Positions 1 through 6,913 of a stretch of 22,871 nucleotides of DNA are shown here, piece by piece. The DNA is from Cardiobacteriales bacterium (GTDB taxonomy: Bacteria; Pseudomonadota; Gammaproteobacteria; Cardiobacteriales; Wohlfahrtiimonadaceae). The notes beneath the pieces were generated by a model, which did no database searches, was not told where the DNA came from, and was given only the letters and a program-made list of their open reading frames with translations. The first letter of the stretch is position 1, and each line of letters starts with the position of its first letter. The position numbers were made by a program, and so were the translations under genes. The stretch lies in assembly GCA_030150565.1 (NCBI GenBank), contig JASLFR010000092.1:1-22871 (forward strand), given 5' to 3'.

Positions 1-335
1 GGTTCACCCACCACTCGCTTCATCGAAGGATCCACCCAATCGGGAGAGAATTGTTGAGAATCGAGTAGAAGCGTTAAGGTTCCCCCCGCTTCAAGTGCAT
101 TTGCTACCCGTAAAAAATAATCGAGAGAGAACCCCTCCCGCGCATCAAAAAGAATCCAGCGGAGCGTCCGCCCCAATACTCCATCCGTTGCAGAGAGTCT
201 TCTCACTGAGGGCCACAAGAGAGAATCGGAGAGAAATAGAGCCTCCGCTTCAAAAGTGAGAAATCTCTCATAGAGCGCTTCTATCTCGGGGATCTTTAGA
301 TCAATTAAGGGGATAAATTGACGATAGGGGAGCAT
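1..335 (-). CDS. tmcA: tRNA(Met) cytidine acetyltransferase TmcA, N-terminal part (runs off the window)
   Basis: TmcA acetylates the wobble cytidine (C34) of elongator tRNA-Met using acetyl-CoA and ATP or GTP. Only the first ~111 residues are in the window; the helicase and acetyltransferase domains would lie beyond base 1. The visible stretch contains LGRTLRWILFDAREGF and then LEAGGTLTLLLDS, which line up well with the E. coli TmcA N-terminal domain (LGREFRHAVFDARHGF and LKAGSWLVLLLP). The ATG at 335 gives a spacing to that motif about 13 residues shorter than in E. coli. A TTG at 350 is in frame, but it lies at the edge of the T-run of the tRNA-Lys terminator and is less likely. The ribosome binding site is weak. 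The gene is co-oriented with and directly downstream of tRNA-Lys. The family assignment rests on this one domain only. Confidence 0.72.
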   Translation of the reverse strand, partial: MLPYRQFIPLIDLKIPEIEALYERFLTFEAEALFLSDSLLWPSVRRLSATDGVLGRTLRWILFDAREGFSLDYFLRVANALEAGGTLTLLLDSQQFSPDWVDPSMKRVVGE

Positions 336-347
336 ATCATTCTCATA

Positions 348-382
348 CAAAAAAAGCCTTAAGAGAGAACTCTTAAGGCTTT
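348..382 (-). terminator. Intrinsic terminator of tRNA-Lys
   Basis: Perfect inverted repeat with 11-bp arms, AGCCTTAAGAG (355-365) and CTCTTAAGGCT (370-380), with a 4-nt loop. On the minus strand it is followed by seven T residues. It closes the tRNA transcript and lies just 13 bases upstream of the tmcA start, so tmcA must either use readthrough or have a promoter within this hairpin region. Confidence 0.85.
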
Positions 383-389
383 CAGGATA

Positions 390-464
390 TGGTGGGCCAT
401 GAGGGATTCGAACCTTCGACCAACTGGTTAAAAGCCAGCTGCTCTACCACTGAGCTAATGGCCC
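390..464 (-). tRNA. tRNA-Lys (anticodon TTT), CCA encoded
   Basis: The minus strand folds as a 75-nt tRNA. The acceptor stem GGGCCAT/ATGGCCC is perfect and is followed by A and an encoded CCA. The D stem is GCTC/GAGC. The anticodon arm has CTTTTAA in the loop, giving anticodon UUU, closed by GCTGG/CCAGT with a G-U first pair. The T arm carries TTCGAAT. Sequence and arms resemble E. coli tRNA-Lys closely. Two oddities: the D loop is AGTGGTA, one base shorter than the usual AGTTGGTA, and the T stem GAAGG/CCCTC has an A-C mismatch at its middle pair. Confidence 0.95.
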
Positions 465-479
465 TGAATACGAGAAACA

Positions 480-507
480 ATTATAAGGATTTTTCTAATC
501 CGGTCAA
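480..507 (-). promoter_or_regulatory. Sigma-70 promoter of tRNA-Lys
   Basis: On the minus strand TTGACC (502-507) and TATAAT (480-485) are separated by 16 bp. The -10 box ends 15 bases before the mature tRNA 5' end, as expected for a short leader removed by RNase P. The spacer itself contains a GGATT/AATCC inverted repeat. Confidence 0.75.
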
Positions 508-653
508 GCAAAAAGATCTCTTTTTTCGACTTTGATTAAAACTTAACCATAAGAGGGAGATTATTTCTTAAATAGAGGGCAGAATCAAGTAAAGATAATC
601 AATCTTGATCACTATTTTCCATCTATTCACCTCTAAAGGAGATTATTAGAGCA

Positions 654-1904
654 ATGATATCACCACAAAAAAACCCTATTTTAGGCGCTGCCCTCATCAT
701 CGCAGGGACAGCGATCGGAGCTGGAATGCTTGCCATGCCCCTCACGTCAGCTGAGATGGGATTTGGAATGACCCTCCTTCTCCTCTCCTCCCTCTGGCTG
801 CTTCTCACCTATACAGCCTTCCTCTTTATTGAGCTCTACCAGTATGAGCCTAAAAATGCGGGGATTGCTATGTTAGCGAGCCGCTATTTTGGGGAGAATG
901 GACGACTCTTTGTCGATTTTACGCTACTTCTCTTTATGTATGCGCTGCTCACTGCCTACATTACAGCCAGTGGCGATCTCCTCCAGTCGATTCTACCAAT
1001 CAAATCTAACTCAGCAGAGAGCATTGTTGAGAATCGTGAATCGATTCAGAAGTGGAGTGCGCTTATCTTCGCCTCCCTCTTTGGTGTAATTGTTACGATC
1101 GGCGTCACATTAGCGGATCGAACTAATCGCCTCTTCTTCTTTCTGCAACTGGTGATCTTCGGCGTTGTTCTCTATCTACTCTTAAATAGAGTCTCCATGA
1201 GTAATCTTACCGCAGCGCCTCTCGATAGCCGCCTCTTTCTCTCTGGCGCCTCCATCTTCTTTATGGCTTTTGGCTTCCATATCTGTCTTCCAACGGTCAA
1301 CGAGATGCTCGATGGGGATACTAAAGCAGTCAAAAAAGCGACGCTCATCGGCTCACTTCTTGTCCTCTTCATCTATCTGATTTGGCAATTTACTACGCAT
1401 GGTGTCCTCAATCAGACGCTTCTTGTGGAGCTTTTAAGAGAGAACCCTACCCTTTCTGGTCTAACGCGCGCGTTTAAATCGATTACAGGGAGTAGAGAGA
1501 TTGAAAAGATTGTTGAACTCTTCTCAATTTTAGCGATCACCACCTCCTATATTGGGGTCTCTTTAGGCTTAGCGAATGCTGTGAAGAGTCTACTGGAGCG
1601 TTTTAAACTGCCAAAATGGCCTCTTTTAGTGGGAATCTTAACCTTCTTTCCCCCAATTTTGGTCGCCTTTACTCATCCAACCATCTTCCTAAGAGCACTC
1701 GCTTATGCGGGGGTGATCTTTGCCTTTATAGGGGTGATTCTCCCCGTTATTTTGGTGATGAAATCACGCCTTATTCACCCTGATGGAGTGAGAACAAAAG
1801 GGGGGAGATGGGCGCTCTGGCTAGCACTAGGAATGGCTGCCATCATTATTGTTACCCCATTCTTAGTCGATCTTGGTCTGCTCCCATCTGTAGCGAATCC
1901 ATAA
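654..1904 (+). CDS. tyrP: Aromatic amino acid permease, TyrP/Mtr/TnaB (HAAAP) family
   Basis: Inner-membrane proton symporter that imports tyrosine or another aromatic amino acid. The 416 residues are mostly hydrophobic and fit about 11 membrane segments, the usual size for this family. The N-terminus LGAALIIAGTAIGAGMLAMP is the hallmark of HAAAP transporters, and the following LWLLLTYTAFLFIELYQYEP aligns better with E. coli TyrP than with Mtr, so tyrosine is the likeliest substrate, but specificity cannot be read from sequence alone. AAGGAG at 636-641 precedes the ATG by 12 bases. The gene is monocistronic and ends in a terminator shared with the convergent fnr. A TTGAT half-site with an AT at the right distance (604-617) might bind the neighbouring FNR regulator, but the match is weak. 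Confidence 0.88.
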   Translation: MISPQKNPILGAALIIAGTAIGAGMLAMPLTSAEMGFGMTLLLLSSLWLLLTYTAFLFIELYQYEPKNAGIAMLASRYFGENGRLFVDFTLLLFMYALLTAYITASGDLLQSILPIKSNSAESIVENRESIQKWSALIFASLFGVIVTIGVTLADRTNRLFFFLQLVIFGVVLYLLLNRVSMSNLTAAPLDSRLFLSGASIFFMAFGFHICLPTVNEMLDGDTKAVKKATLIGSLLVLFIYLIWQFTTHGVLNQTLLVELLRENPTLSGLTRAFKSITGSREIEKIVELFSILAITTSYIGVSLGLANAVKSLLERFKLPKWPLLVGILTFFPPILVAFTHPTIFLRALAYAGVIFAFIGVILPVILVMKSRLIHPDGVRTKGGRWALWLALGMAAIIIVTPFLVDLGLLPSVANP

Positions 1905-1936
1905 AAGGTAGACTCCTACCAAAATCTTCTGACAAT

Positions 1937-1965
1937 AAAAAAGCCCGTTCTAAACGGGCTTTTTA
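1937..1965. terminator. Bidirectional terminator between tyrP and fnr
   Basis: AAAAGCCCGTT / AACGGGCTTTTT hairpin (arms about 1939-1949 and 1953-1963) with A-tract before and T-tract after, so it can stop transcription from both convergent genes. It lies 12 bases before the fnr stop codon. Confidence 0.85.
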
Positions 1966-1976
1966 AATCTCTTACG

Positions 1977-2696
1977 CTAATCAGCGCAGCTTGGCATACT
2001 CGCCATTTCACGTAGCTTCTCAAGCTCTAATAATTTAACTTGGCGATGATTCACCTCAATCAATCCTTGCTCTTGAAGCCGCTTTAAGAGACGGCTAATC
2101 GTCTCAACCGCTAAGCCTAAATAGCTTCCAATATCTGCTCGTGACATGCTTAAAGTAAATTCTGTTGCAGAGTAGCCACGACGCTGTAGACGCTGAGAGA
2201 GGCTCAAGAAGAGGGCGATCAGACGAATCTTTGCAGGCTGAGAACCTACCATCATCAATAGTCGATCATCTCCATGGAGTTCTTTACTCATGATGCGGAT
2301 CAGTTGACGACTAAGATTAGGGATCTCCATCGTTAGCTCTTCAAGACGATCGTAAGGTAACTCACAAAGGCTAACCGTCTCCAATGTCTTCGCGCCACAA
2401 GGGTGAATCCCTGTATTTAAAGCATCGAGCCCAATAATCTCACCTGGAAGATAGAAGCCCGTTACATACTCCGTTCCATCCGCCCCTACCGTGTACGTTT
2501 TAACTGTCCCCGATCGAACCGCATAGAGCGATTTAAAAGGATCACCTGCAAAGTAGATGTTTTTTCCTCGAGTTAAAGGTTTGCCCCGATCAACAATTCG
2601 CTCAAGTTTAGCAAACTCTTCATCCTCCAACCCAACGGGTAAGCATAACTGTTGCAGGCTACAATCAGTACACGCTACCTTCAATCTTTTTCGCAC
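1977..2696 (-). CDS. fnr: FNR-type oxygen-sensing transcription regulator
   Basis: Global regulator of the CRP/FNR family that binds TTGATNNNNATCAA sites when it carries a [4Fe-4S] cluster under low oxygen. All four cluster cysteines are visible: CTDCSLQQLC (residues 9, 12 and 18 from the GTG start) and the central Cys in SLCELPY (111), matching E. coli C20, C23, C29 and C122. The cAMP-like beta-roll domain spans about 30-130. The helix-turn-helix reads DIGSYLGLAVETISRLL with the E, S and R of the recognition helix conserved. The longest frame opens at a TTG (2711), but AGGGG at 2704-2707 sits just inside that and 7 bases before a GTG at 2696, so the GTG is the preferred start, giving 239 residues. 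A candidate FNR half-site overlaps its own promoter. Confidence 0.93.
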   Translation of the reverse strand: MRKRLKVACTDCSLQQLCLPVGLEDEEFAKLERIVDRGKPLTRGKNIYFAGDPFKSLYAVRSGTVKTYTVGADGTEYVTGFYLPGEIIGLDALNTGIHPCGAKTLETVSLCELPYDRLEELTMEIPNLSRQLIRIMSKELHGDDRLLMMVGSQPAKIRLIALFLSLSQRLQRRGYSATEFTLSMSRADIGSYLGLAVETISRLLKRLQEQGLIEVNHRQVKLLELEKLREMASMPSCAD

Positions 2697-2740
2697 CGGA
2701 ATTCCCCTCAAAAATGATCTAAGTAAATAATTGACTTCTT

Positions 2741-2769
2741 ATTATAGTAATAAAGTTGATTTTTATGGT
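2741..2769 (-). promoter_or_regulatory. fnr promoter -10 with a possible FNR half-site
   Basis: A perfect -10 box TATAAT (minus strand, 2741-2746) lies 45 bases upstream of the fnr GTG. The -35 is poor. On the plus strand TTGAT-TTTT-ATGGT (2756-2769) matches one full half and two bases of the other half of the FNR site, centred near -28, where binding would repress. The -10 is seen; autoregulation is inference. Confidence 0.4.
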
Positions 2770-2798
2770 TGCACTAAATAGAAAATATGGAGCAGAAT

Positions 2799-3143
2799 TT
2801 ATAGCAAATTTAGCCCTACAACTCCAGAAATGATTAAAAGCAGGCTCGCCACTTTAATGGGACTTAGCCGCTCATGAAAGAAGATGACGCCAGAGAGTGT
2901 CATCAAAGCGGTTGAAAGTCCTGCCCAAACAGCATACCCCACTGAGATATCGATCCGCTCCATCACAAGGGTGATGAGAAATAGAAAAATGGTATAGCCT
3001 ATAACGATAATGGGTAGAAAGAGGGGCTGTTTTCGCTGTGTAAAAAATTTAAGTGCTGTGGTCCCAACGGCGCTGCTAAAAATGGCGACAAAGAGGATGA
3101 GCCATGGGTTGATTGCATCAAAAAACTCAAAAATCAGGCTCAT
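2799..3143 (-). CDS. Small multidrug resistance (SMR) subunit lacking the TM1 glutamate
   Basis: A 114-residue, four-helix inner-membrane protein of the DMT/SMR family. Its start overlaps the stop of the upstream SMR gene by ATGA, so the two are translationally coupled and probably form a heterodimer like EbrAB or MdtIJ. The TM1 segment NPWLILFVAIFSSAVGTTAL aligns with EmrE NPYIYLGGAILAEVIGTTLM, and this puts a Ser where EmrE has Glu14, the residue that binds both substrate and protons. The rest is typical: VGYAVWAGL in TM3 and GVIFFHERLSP before TM4. The substrate is unknown; toxic cations, polyamines and guanidinium compounds are all handled by related pairs. Loss of Glu in one partner suggests an asymmetric or altered transport cycle, which is inference. 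Confidence 0.85.
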   Translation of the reverse strand: MSLIFEFFDAINPWLILFVAIFSSAVGTTALKFFTQRKQPLFLPIIVIGYTIFLFLITLVMERIDISVGYAVWAGLSTALMTLSGVIFFHERLSPIKVASLLLIISGVVGLNLL

Positions 3144-3493
3144 TCTGGTAGCTCCTCTTCAATACTCTCATCATCAAGTGTTAGCCCTACTACCCCAAGC
3201 GTAATAACAAAAAGGGAGATTCCTTTAGCTAAACTTAACGGTTCATTAAAGAAGAAGAGCCCAACTAATGTAATCCCCAACATGCCAAGCGCCGTCCAGA
3301 GTGCATAAGCGATGGAGATCTGAATCCGTTTAATGCAGTATGCAAAAGCTAAAAAGGAGAGAAGATAGAAGAGCGCCATTAAGAGTGAAGGGATAATACG
3401 GTCAAACCCCTCAGAGAGCTTCATGCTCACCGTTCCTGCCACTTCAAGCCCTATCGCTAATAGCAGAATCAATAGGGTTGGAACTCTTCTCAT
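3140..3493 (-). CDS. Small multidrug resistance (SMR) subunit with the conserved TM1 glutamate
   Basis: First gene of the two-gene SMR operon, 117 residues with four membrane helices. TM1 reads LLAIGLEVAGTVSMKLSEGF and keeps the Glu (residue 17) equivalent to EmrE Glu14. TM3 has SIAYALWTALG and the end of that helix leads into FFNEPLSLAK, both family hallmarks. The C-terminus carries an acidic tail, DDESIEEELPE, longer than in EmrE and unlikely to cross the membrane. GAGAGG about 10 bases before the ATG serves as ribosome binding site. It overlaps the next gene by 4 bp. The pair transcribes towards fnr without a clear terminator between them, so readthrough into fnr is possible. Confidence 0.88.
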   Translation of the reverse strand: MRRVPTLLILLLAIGLEVAGTVSMKLSEGFDRIIPSLLMALFYLLSFLAFAYCIKRIQISIAYALWTALGMLGITLVGLFFFNEPLSLAKGISLFVITLGVVGLTLDDESIEEELPE

Positions 3494-3620
3494 AATCAGC
3501 CTCTCTTATCCCGATCTTTGCAAAAATAGCCCATATTAGGGGGATAAAAATAGTTCCCTCCAAGATCGATTTATTGCGTAGAATGTAGGGCAAAATCCAT
3601 TTATAAATAGATGAATAACA

Positions 3621-5057
3621 ATGTTTAATTATACCAAATACCCCTTAAAGATTCAGGCATTTCTCCTGCTCCTAATGGCGCTCTCTCCTAGCTTTAGCGA
3701 AGAGGGGCAGAGTCAAAACTATATCGGTATCGCTTTCGATTATAATGAAGCGCCCGCGCTTAGGAGTAAAATTTTCGCCCCCTTTATCACCGAAGGGGAG
3801 ATCCCTATCAGTGAGAATAACCTCCCCTATGAGAGCATCTCACTCCCAGAGCCACTCCCCCCTTTTTGGGATGTGGTCTCTCTCAATGCGGATCAATTGG
3901 AGCGGTACTGCGCAACTGGTGCGCTCACCCCTCTTAACTGGGCCAACTTCCCCCATAAAGATCTTCTCATTCCTACAGCACTAGAGAGCTGTGGTGTGGG
4001 GCATAGCGTATCGAGCACGGTTCTCTCCTACTCTGTGCTCCATCGCTACGGGCTTCCCCCAAGTGGTTGGCGCGATTTTTTCGATTTTAATCGCTTCCCT
4101 GGAAAGCGGGCGCTTCCACTTCATGGGCGGGGTGTTTTTGAAGCGGCACTCTTAGCAGATGGCGTTCCTAAAGATGAAATCTACACTGTTTTAGCGACTG
4201 AAGAGGGGCTCTCGAGAGCTCAAGCGCAACTCGATCGTCTAAAAGGGAACCTTCTCTGGTGGGAGGAGATCTCTGAGCTACGGGAGTGGCTCTTAAATGG
4301 GCAGGTCGCACTCGGTTTATCCCCCGATGCCCCCCTTCTTTATGGCGAAGGGCTCGATAATATCGGCATTGTGCGAAATGAGGCGATCTACCGTATCCGC
4401 TACTACGCTATTCCTGCACATTCAGAGAATAAACAGCTCGCCTACGCTTACATCTCCTACGCAACCCACCCAATGCGGCAGAGAGCGCTCTACCAAGTGC
4501 TCCCCTACGGCCCCACTTTAAAGCAAGGGTGGAATCTCTTTAGCGAGCGGGAGCAAGAAGCGCTCACTAACGCCCCTAAAAATATTCGTTATGGGATTGC
4601 TGAAGATCGAGATTTCTACCTTGAGCATGGGGAGCGCCTCGAAAAGAGGTATCAAGAGTGGTACAGCAGCCAAAATATCACTATTAAGGCGATCGATGTC
4701 GGGTATCAAGTGGAAGAGGAGGAGGAGGCTGCGCCAGCAATTCTTATCGATCCTAATTTCATCGGTCCCCCTGAGCCGATCATTGAGAAGAGTGAACCGA
4801 TTACTGAAGAGGTGGATGAAGCACTCGAAGTTCAAGAATCCCTCGATTCAACTCTAGATGCGAAAGAGGAAGAAGAGGTAGAGTTTGGGCCTCAACCACT
4901 TGCAACGGATGAAGAGGTGCAAGAGGAGGGTGAGGAGCTGAAAACGAGCGATGAGCATATCATTAAAGATGCAATCATTGATGATGAGCAGCTCGAACTC
5001 GATACTGAAGCCTTCTTAAAGCAGGCAGTTGAGAGTGTTGAAACCTTAAAAGAGTGA
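3621..5057 (+). CDS. Orphan polyamine/iron-type periplasmic binding protein with acidic C-terminal tail
   Basis: Resembles PotD-type extracellular solute-binding proteins (COG0687). A hydrophobic N-terminus (about residues 10-26, ending SPSFS) is a signal peptide. Family signals are WDVVSLNADQLERYC, then SGWRDFFDFNRFPGKRALPL, LLADGVPKDEIY and LLWWEEISELREWLLNGQVA. The binding-protein part ends near 350, the usual length. It is followed by about 115 extra residues (364-478) of low complexity with roughly 40 Asp or Glu and only six Lys. There is no Arg in that tail. No ABC permease or ATPase gene lies nearby, so it would work with a transporter elsewhere or as a sensor or periplasmic buffer. 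The start ATG has no good ribosome binding site, so translation may be weak. The substrate is not predictable; polyamine is only the family default. Confidence 0.75.
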   Translation: MFNYTKYPLKIQAFLLLLMALSPSFSEEGQSQNYIGIAFDYNEAPALRSKIFAPFITEGEIPISENNLPYESISLPEPLPPFWDVVSLNADQLERYCATGALTPLNWANFPHKDLLIPTALESCGVGHSVSSTVLSYSVLHRYGLPPSGWRDFFDFNRFPGKRALPLHGRGVFEAALLADGVPKDEIYTVLATEEGLSRAQAQLDRLKGNLLWWEEISELREWLLNGQVALGLSPDAPLLYGEGLDNIGIVRNEAIYRIRYYAIPAHSENKQLAYAYISYATHPMRQRALYQVLPYGPTLKQGWNLFSEREQEALTNAPKNIRYGIAEDRDFYLEHGERLEKRYQEWYSSQNITIKAIDVGYQVEEEEEAAPAILIDPNFIGPPEPIIEKSEPITEEVDEALEVQESLDSTLDAKEEEEVEFGPQPLATDEEVQEEGEELKTSDEHIIKDAIIDDEQLELDTEAFLKQAVESVETLKE

Positions 5058-5081
5058 TCGAAACACTCCCCTTTAAAGAGG

Positions 5082-5118
5082 AAGAGAGCAACCTATTTAG
5101 GTCGCTCTCTTTTTTTGC
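5082..5118 (+). terminator. Terminator after the binding-protein gene
   Basis: GAGAGCAACC-tattta-GGTCGCTCTC hairpin (about 5084-5109) with one internal mismatch, followed by seven T residues. It separates this gene from the peroxidase gene. Confidence 0.85.
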
Positions 5119-5251
5119 TGAAAATAATTGATCTAGGAGAAGTTTTCCCCACTCTTTTTACAAAAAAAGGCCCGTTTCTTTTAAGATAAACCGTAGATAG
5201 AGATCCATCTCTTTTTTTACAAATCGTTTTGATATAGAAGGAGTTCTCTTT

Positions 5252-6289
5252 ATGATGACACGACGATTTAAACAAGCGATTATCGCCCTCTCTCTCTCCT
5301 TTATCTGGAGCGGAGCATCAGCAGAATCGGTACGCAAAGAGCCGATCGCTCCACTTCCTGACACGGTCGAGGTGGATCAGAAAAAGGCGGAGCTTGGAAA
5401 GAAGCTCTGGTTCGATCCGCGCCTCTCAAAATCGGGCTTTATCTCCTGTAACTCCTGCCACAACTTGAGCATGGGGGGATCGGATAACCTTCCAACCTCT
5501 ATTGGACATAACTGGCAAGAGGGCCCTATCAACTCCCCAACGGTTCTTAACGCAAGCCTCAACTTCGTACAATTTTGGGATGGGCGAGCGGAAGATCTAA
5601 AAGCGCAAGCAGGAGGACCGATCGAAAACCCCAAAGAGATGGCTTCCAATCACGATTTAGTGGTGAATGTCATCGCCTCAATTCCAGAGTATGTTGAAGA
5701 GTTTAAAGAGGCTTACGGTGATGCTGAAGTGAATATCGATAAGATCACCGATGCGATCGCAACCTTTGAAGAGACGCTTATTACTCCAAACTCCCGCTTC
5801 GATCAGTGGTTGAGAGGGGATGATAATGCAATCACCGCTTATGAGAAAGAGGGGTATGAGATCTTTAAAAATAGTGGCTGTATCGCCTGTCACCATGGGC
5901 AAGGAATTGGGGGTTCAAGCTTCCAAAAAATGGGGCTCTTAGAGGAGTATGAGACCACTAACCTCGCTCAAGGATTAGCCGATTTTACCGGTAAAGACTC
6001 TGATCGCATGTTCTTCAAAGTTCCAACACTTCGAAACATCGCACTCACCTACCCCTACTTCCACGATGGGGCTGTCAATACGATGGAGGAAGCGACCCTC
6101 ATTATGGGGCGTCTCCAGTTAGGGCGAGATTTTAGCGATGAAGAGGTGGATAAGATCGTCGCTTTCTACCACACATTAACAGGTGAACAGCCGAAGATCA
6201 CTCTGCCGATCCTCCCCCCCTCCAATAACAGTACCCCCCTCCCCAAACCTTTTAGTGAAGAGGTGAAAGAGAAGGAGGATAAAGAGTAA
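5252..6289 (+). CDS. ccp: Periplasmic di-haem cytochrome c peroxidase
   Basis: Reduces hydrogen peroxide to water in the periplasm with electrons from c-type cytochromes. The 345 residues start with a signal peptide (MMTRRFKQAIIALSLSF, cleavage after ASA at 24). Two haem c sites follow: CNSCH (66-70) and CIACH (210-214). The region FVQFWDGRAEDLKAQAGGPI includes the conserved Trp between the haems, and MGRLQLGRDFS supplies a Met likely to ligate the electron-transfer haem. Spacing and length match the CcpA/MauG family and peroxidase fits better than MauG. AAGGAG lies 7 bases before the ATG. The C-terminal 25 residues are Pro-rich then charged (EEVKEKEDKE), beyond the usual end, and the DNA there has runs of seven and six C. 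The gene is monocistronic. In other bacteria these are often under FNR/ANR control, but no good site was found here. Confidence 0.93.
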   Translation: MMTRRFKQAIIALSLSFIWSGASAESVRKEPIAPLPDTVEVDQKKAELGKKLWFDPRLSKSGFISCNSCHNLSMGGSDNLPTSIGHNWQEGPINSPTVLNASLNFVQFWDGRAEDLKAQAGGPIENPKEMASNHDLVVNVIASIPEYVEEFKEAYGDAEVNIDKITDAIATFEETLITPNSRFDQWLRGDDNAITAYEKEGYEIFKNSGCIACHHGQGIGGSSFQKMGLLEEYETTNLAQGLADFTGKDSDRMFFKVPTLRNIALTYPYFHDGAVNTMEEATLIMGRLQLGRDFSDEEVDKIVAFYHTLTGEQPKITLPILPPSNNSTPLPKPFSEEVKEKEDKE

Positions 6290-6331
6290 TTTAATCCCCT
6301 TTGGGACTTAAAAGGCTCTACTGTAATTGCA

Positions 6332-6362
6332 AAAGCTCCCACTAAAATGGGAGCTTTTTTTC
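6332..6362 (+). terminator. Terminator after the peroxidase gene
   Basis: AAAAGCTCCCA-ctaaaa-TGGGAGCTTTTTTT type hairpin: arms AAGCTCCCA and TGGGAGCTT, then a run of T. Confidence 0.88.
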
Positions 6363-6459
6363 ATCCAAAGCAGAAAAATTGGGTGATTTAAAAAAATTCT
6401 TCAACCCTTAATCTCTATTTAAAGATATAAGCGATTGAATTATTGACGAAGAGATGAAA

Positions 6460-6504
6460 AGGAAGTCTACTGAAACTGTCTAAACAGAAAGACTCCTAAG
6501 GAGG
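6460..6504 (+). promoter_or_regulatory. Hairpin with anti-Shine-Dalgarno upstream of the PepSY gene
   Basis: AGGAAGTCT (6460-6468) can pair with AGACTCCT (6490-6497), with a bulged A, and CTGT/ACAG (6476-6479, 6484-6487) pairs inside. The 3' arm ends in CTCCT, which is also complementary to the adjacent Shine-Dalgarno AAGGAGG (6498-6504). A TTGACG at 6443-6448 with TCTACT 17 bp further on is a possible promoter; if that is the real start, the left arm would not be fully transcribed and the repeat would be a DNA operator instead. Confidence 0.35.
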
Positions 6505-6509
6505 AGAAG

Positions 6510-6815
6510 ATGAAGATCAAAACAATCACAATTGCTACTCTCTTTGTAGCGGGTACATCACTTGCTATTGCCGATGATCTCTCACAAAAAGAGATCGATT
6601 CGCTTGTAGAGCAAGGGGTGCTTAAATCCTCAGAAGTATTGAACCAAGAGGTCTCAAACCTCCATCCTGATTCAAATATTAAACGATCAGAGATCGATCA
6701 CGATGATGGGCAATATATCTATGAAGTTGAGTTACTCGACAAAAATGGTGTGGAGTGGGATGTAGAGCTCGATGCCACAAGTGGAGAAGTCCTTAAGAAT
6801 GAGCAGGATGAGTAA
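6510..6815 (+). CDS. Small exported PepSY-domain protein
   Basis: 101 residues with a clear signal peptide (MKIKTITIATLFVAGTSLAIA, cleavage after about 21). The mature part is acidic and fits one PepSY domain: SEVLNQEVSNLHPDSNI followed by YIYEVELLDKNGVEWDVELD and the closing ATSGEVLKNE. PepSY proteins of this small type sit in the periplasm and often act as modulators of peptidases or of sensor kinases, sometimes regulated by a neighbouring two-component system; none is present here. A strong AAGGAGG lies 5 bases before the ATG. It is monocistronic between two terminators. Family assignment is fairly safe, function is not known. Confidence 0.85.
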   Translation: MKIKTITIATLFVAGTSLAIADDLSQKEIDSLVEQGVLKSSEVLNQEVSNLHPDSNIKRSEIDHDDGQYIYEVELLDKNGVEWDVELDATSGEVLKNEQDE

Positions 6816-6866
6816 TCTTAATCCCGCTTAAAAAGAATCATTAAGTTATATAATCCTTAAAAGAGA

Positions 6867-6896
6867 AAAGCCCCTCAAGAGTAGGGGCTTTTTTTC
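6867..6896. terminator. Bidirectional terminator between the PepSY gene and the small peptide gene
   Basis: AAAGCCCCT-caagagt-AGGGGCTTT hairpin (arms about 6868-6876 and 6883-6891) followed by a T-run on the plus strand and preceded by AAAA, so it can serve both convergent genes. Confidence 0.85.
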
Positions 6897-6913
6897 AACC
6901 ATCAATCGATAAA

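Noticed and set aside
604..617. FNR box upstream of tyrP
   Set aside because: Only one half-site plus two bases match, which is too weak to list as a feature.
5199..5218. Attenuator hairpin AGAGA-TCCA-TCTCT with T-run before the peroxidase gene
   Set aside because: The stem is only 5 bp and no leader peptide or alternative pairing was found.
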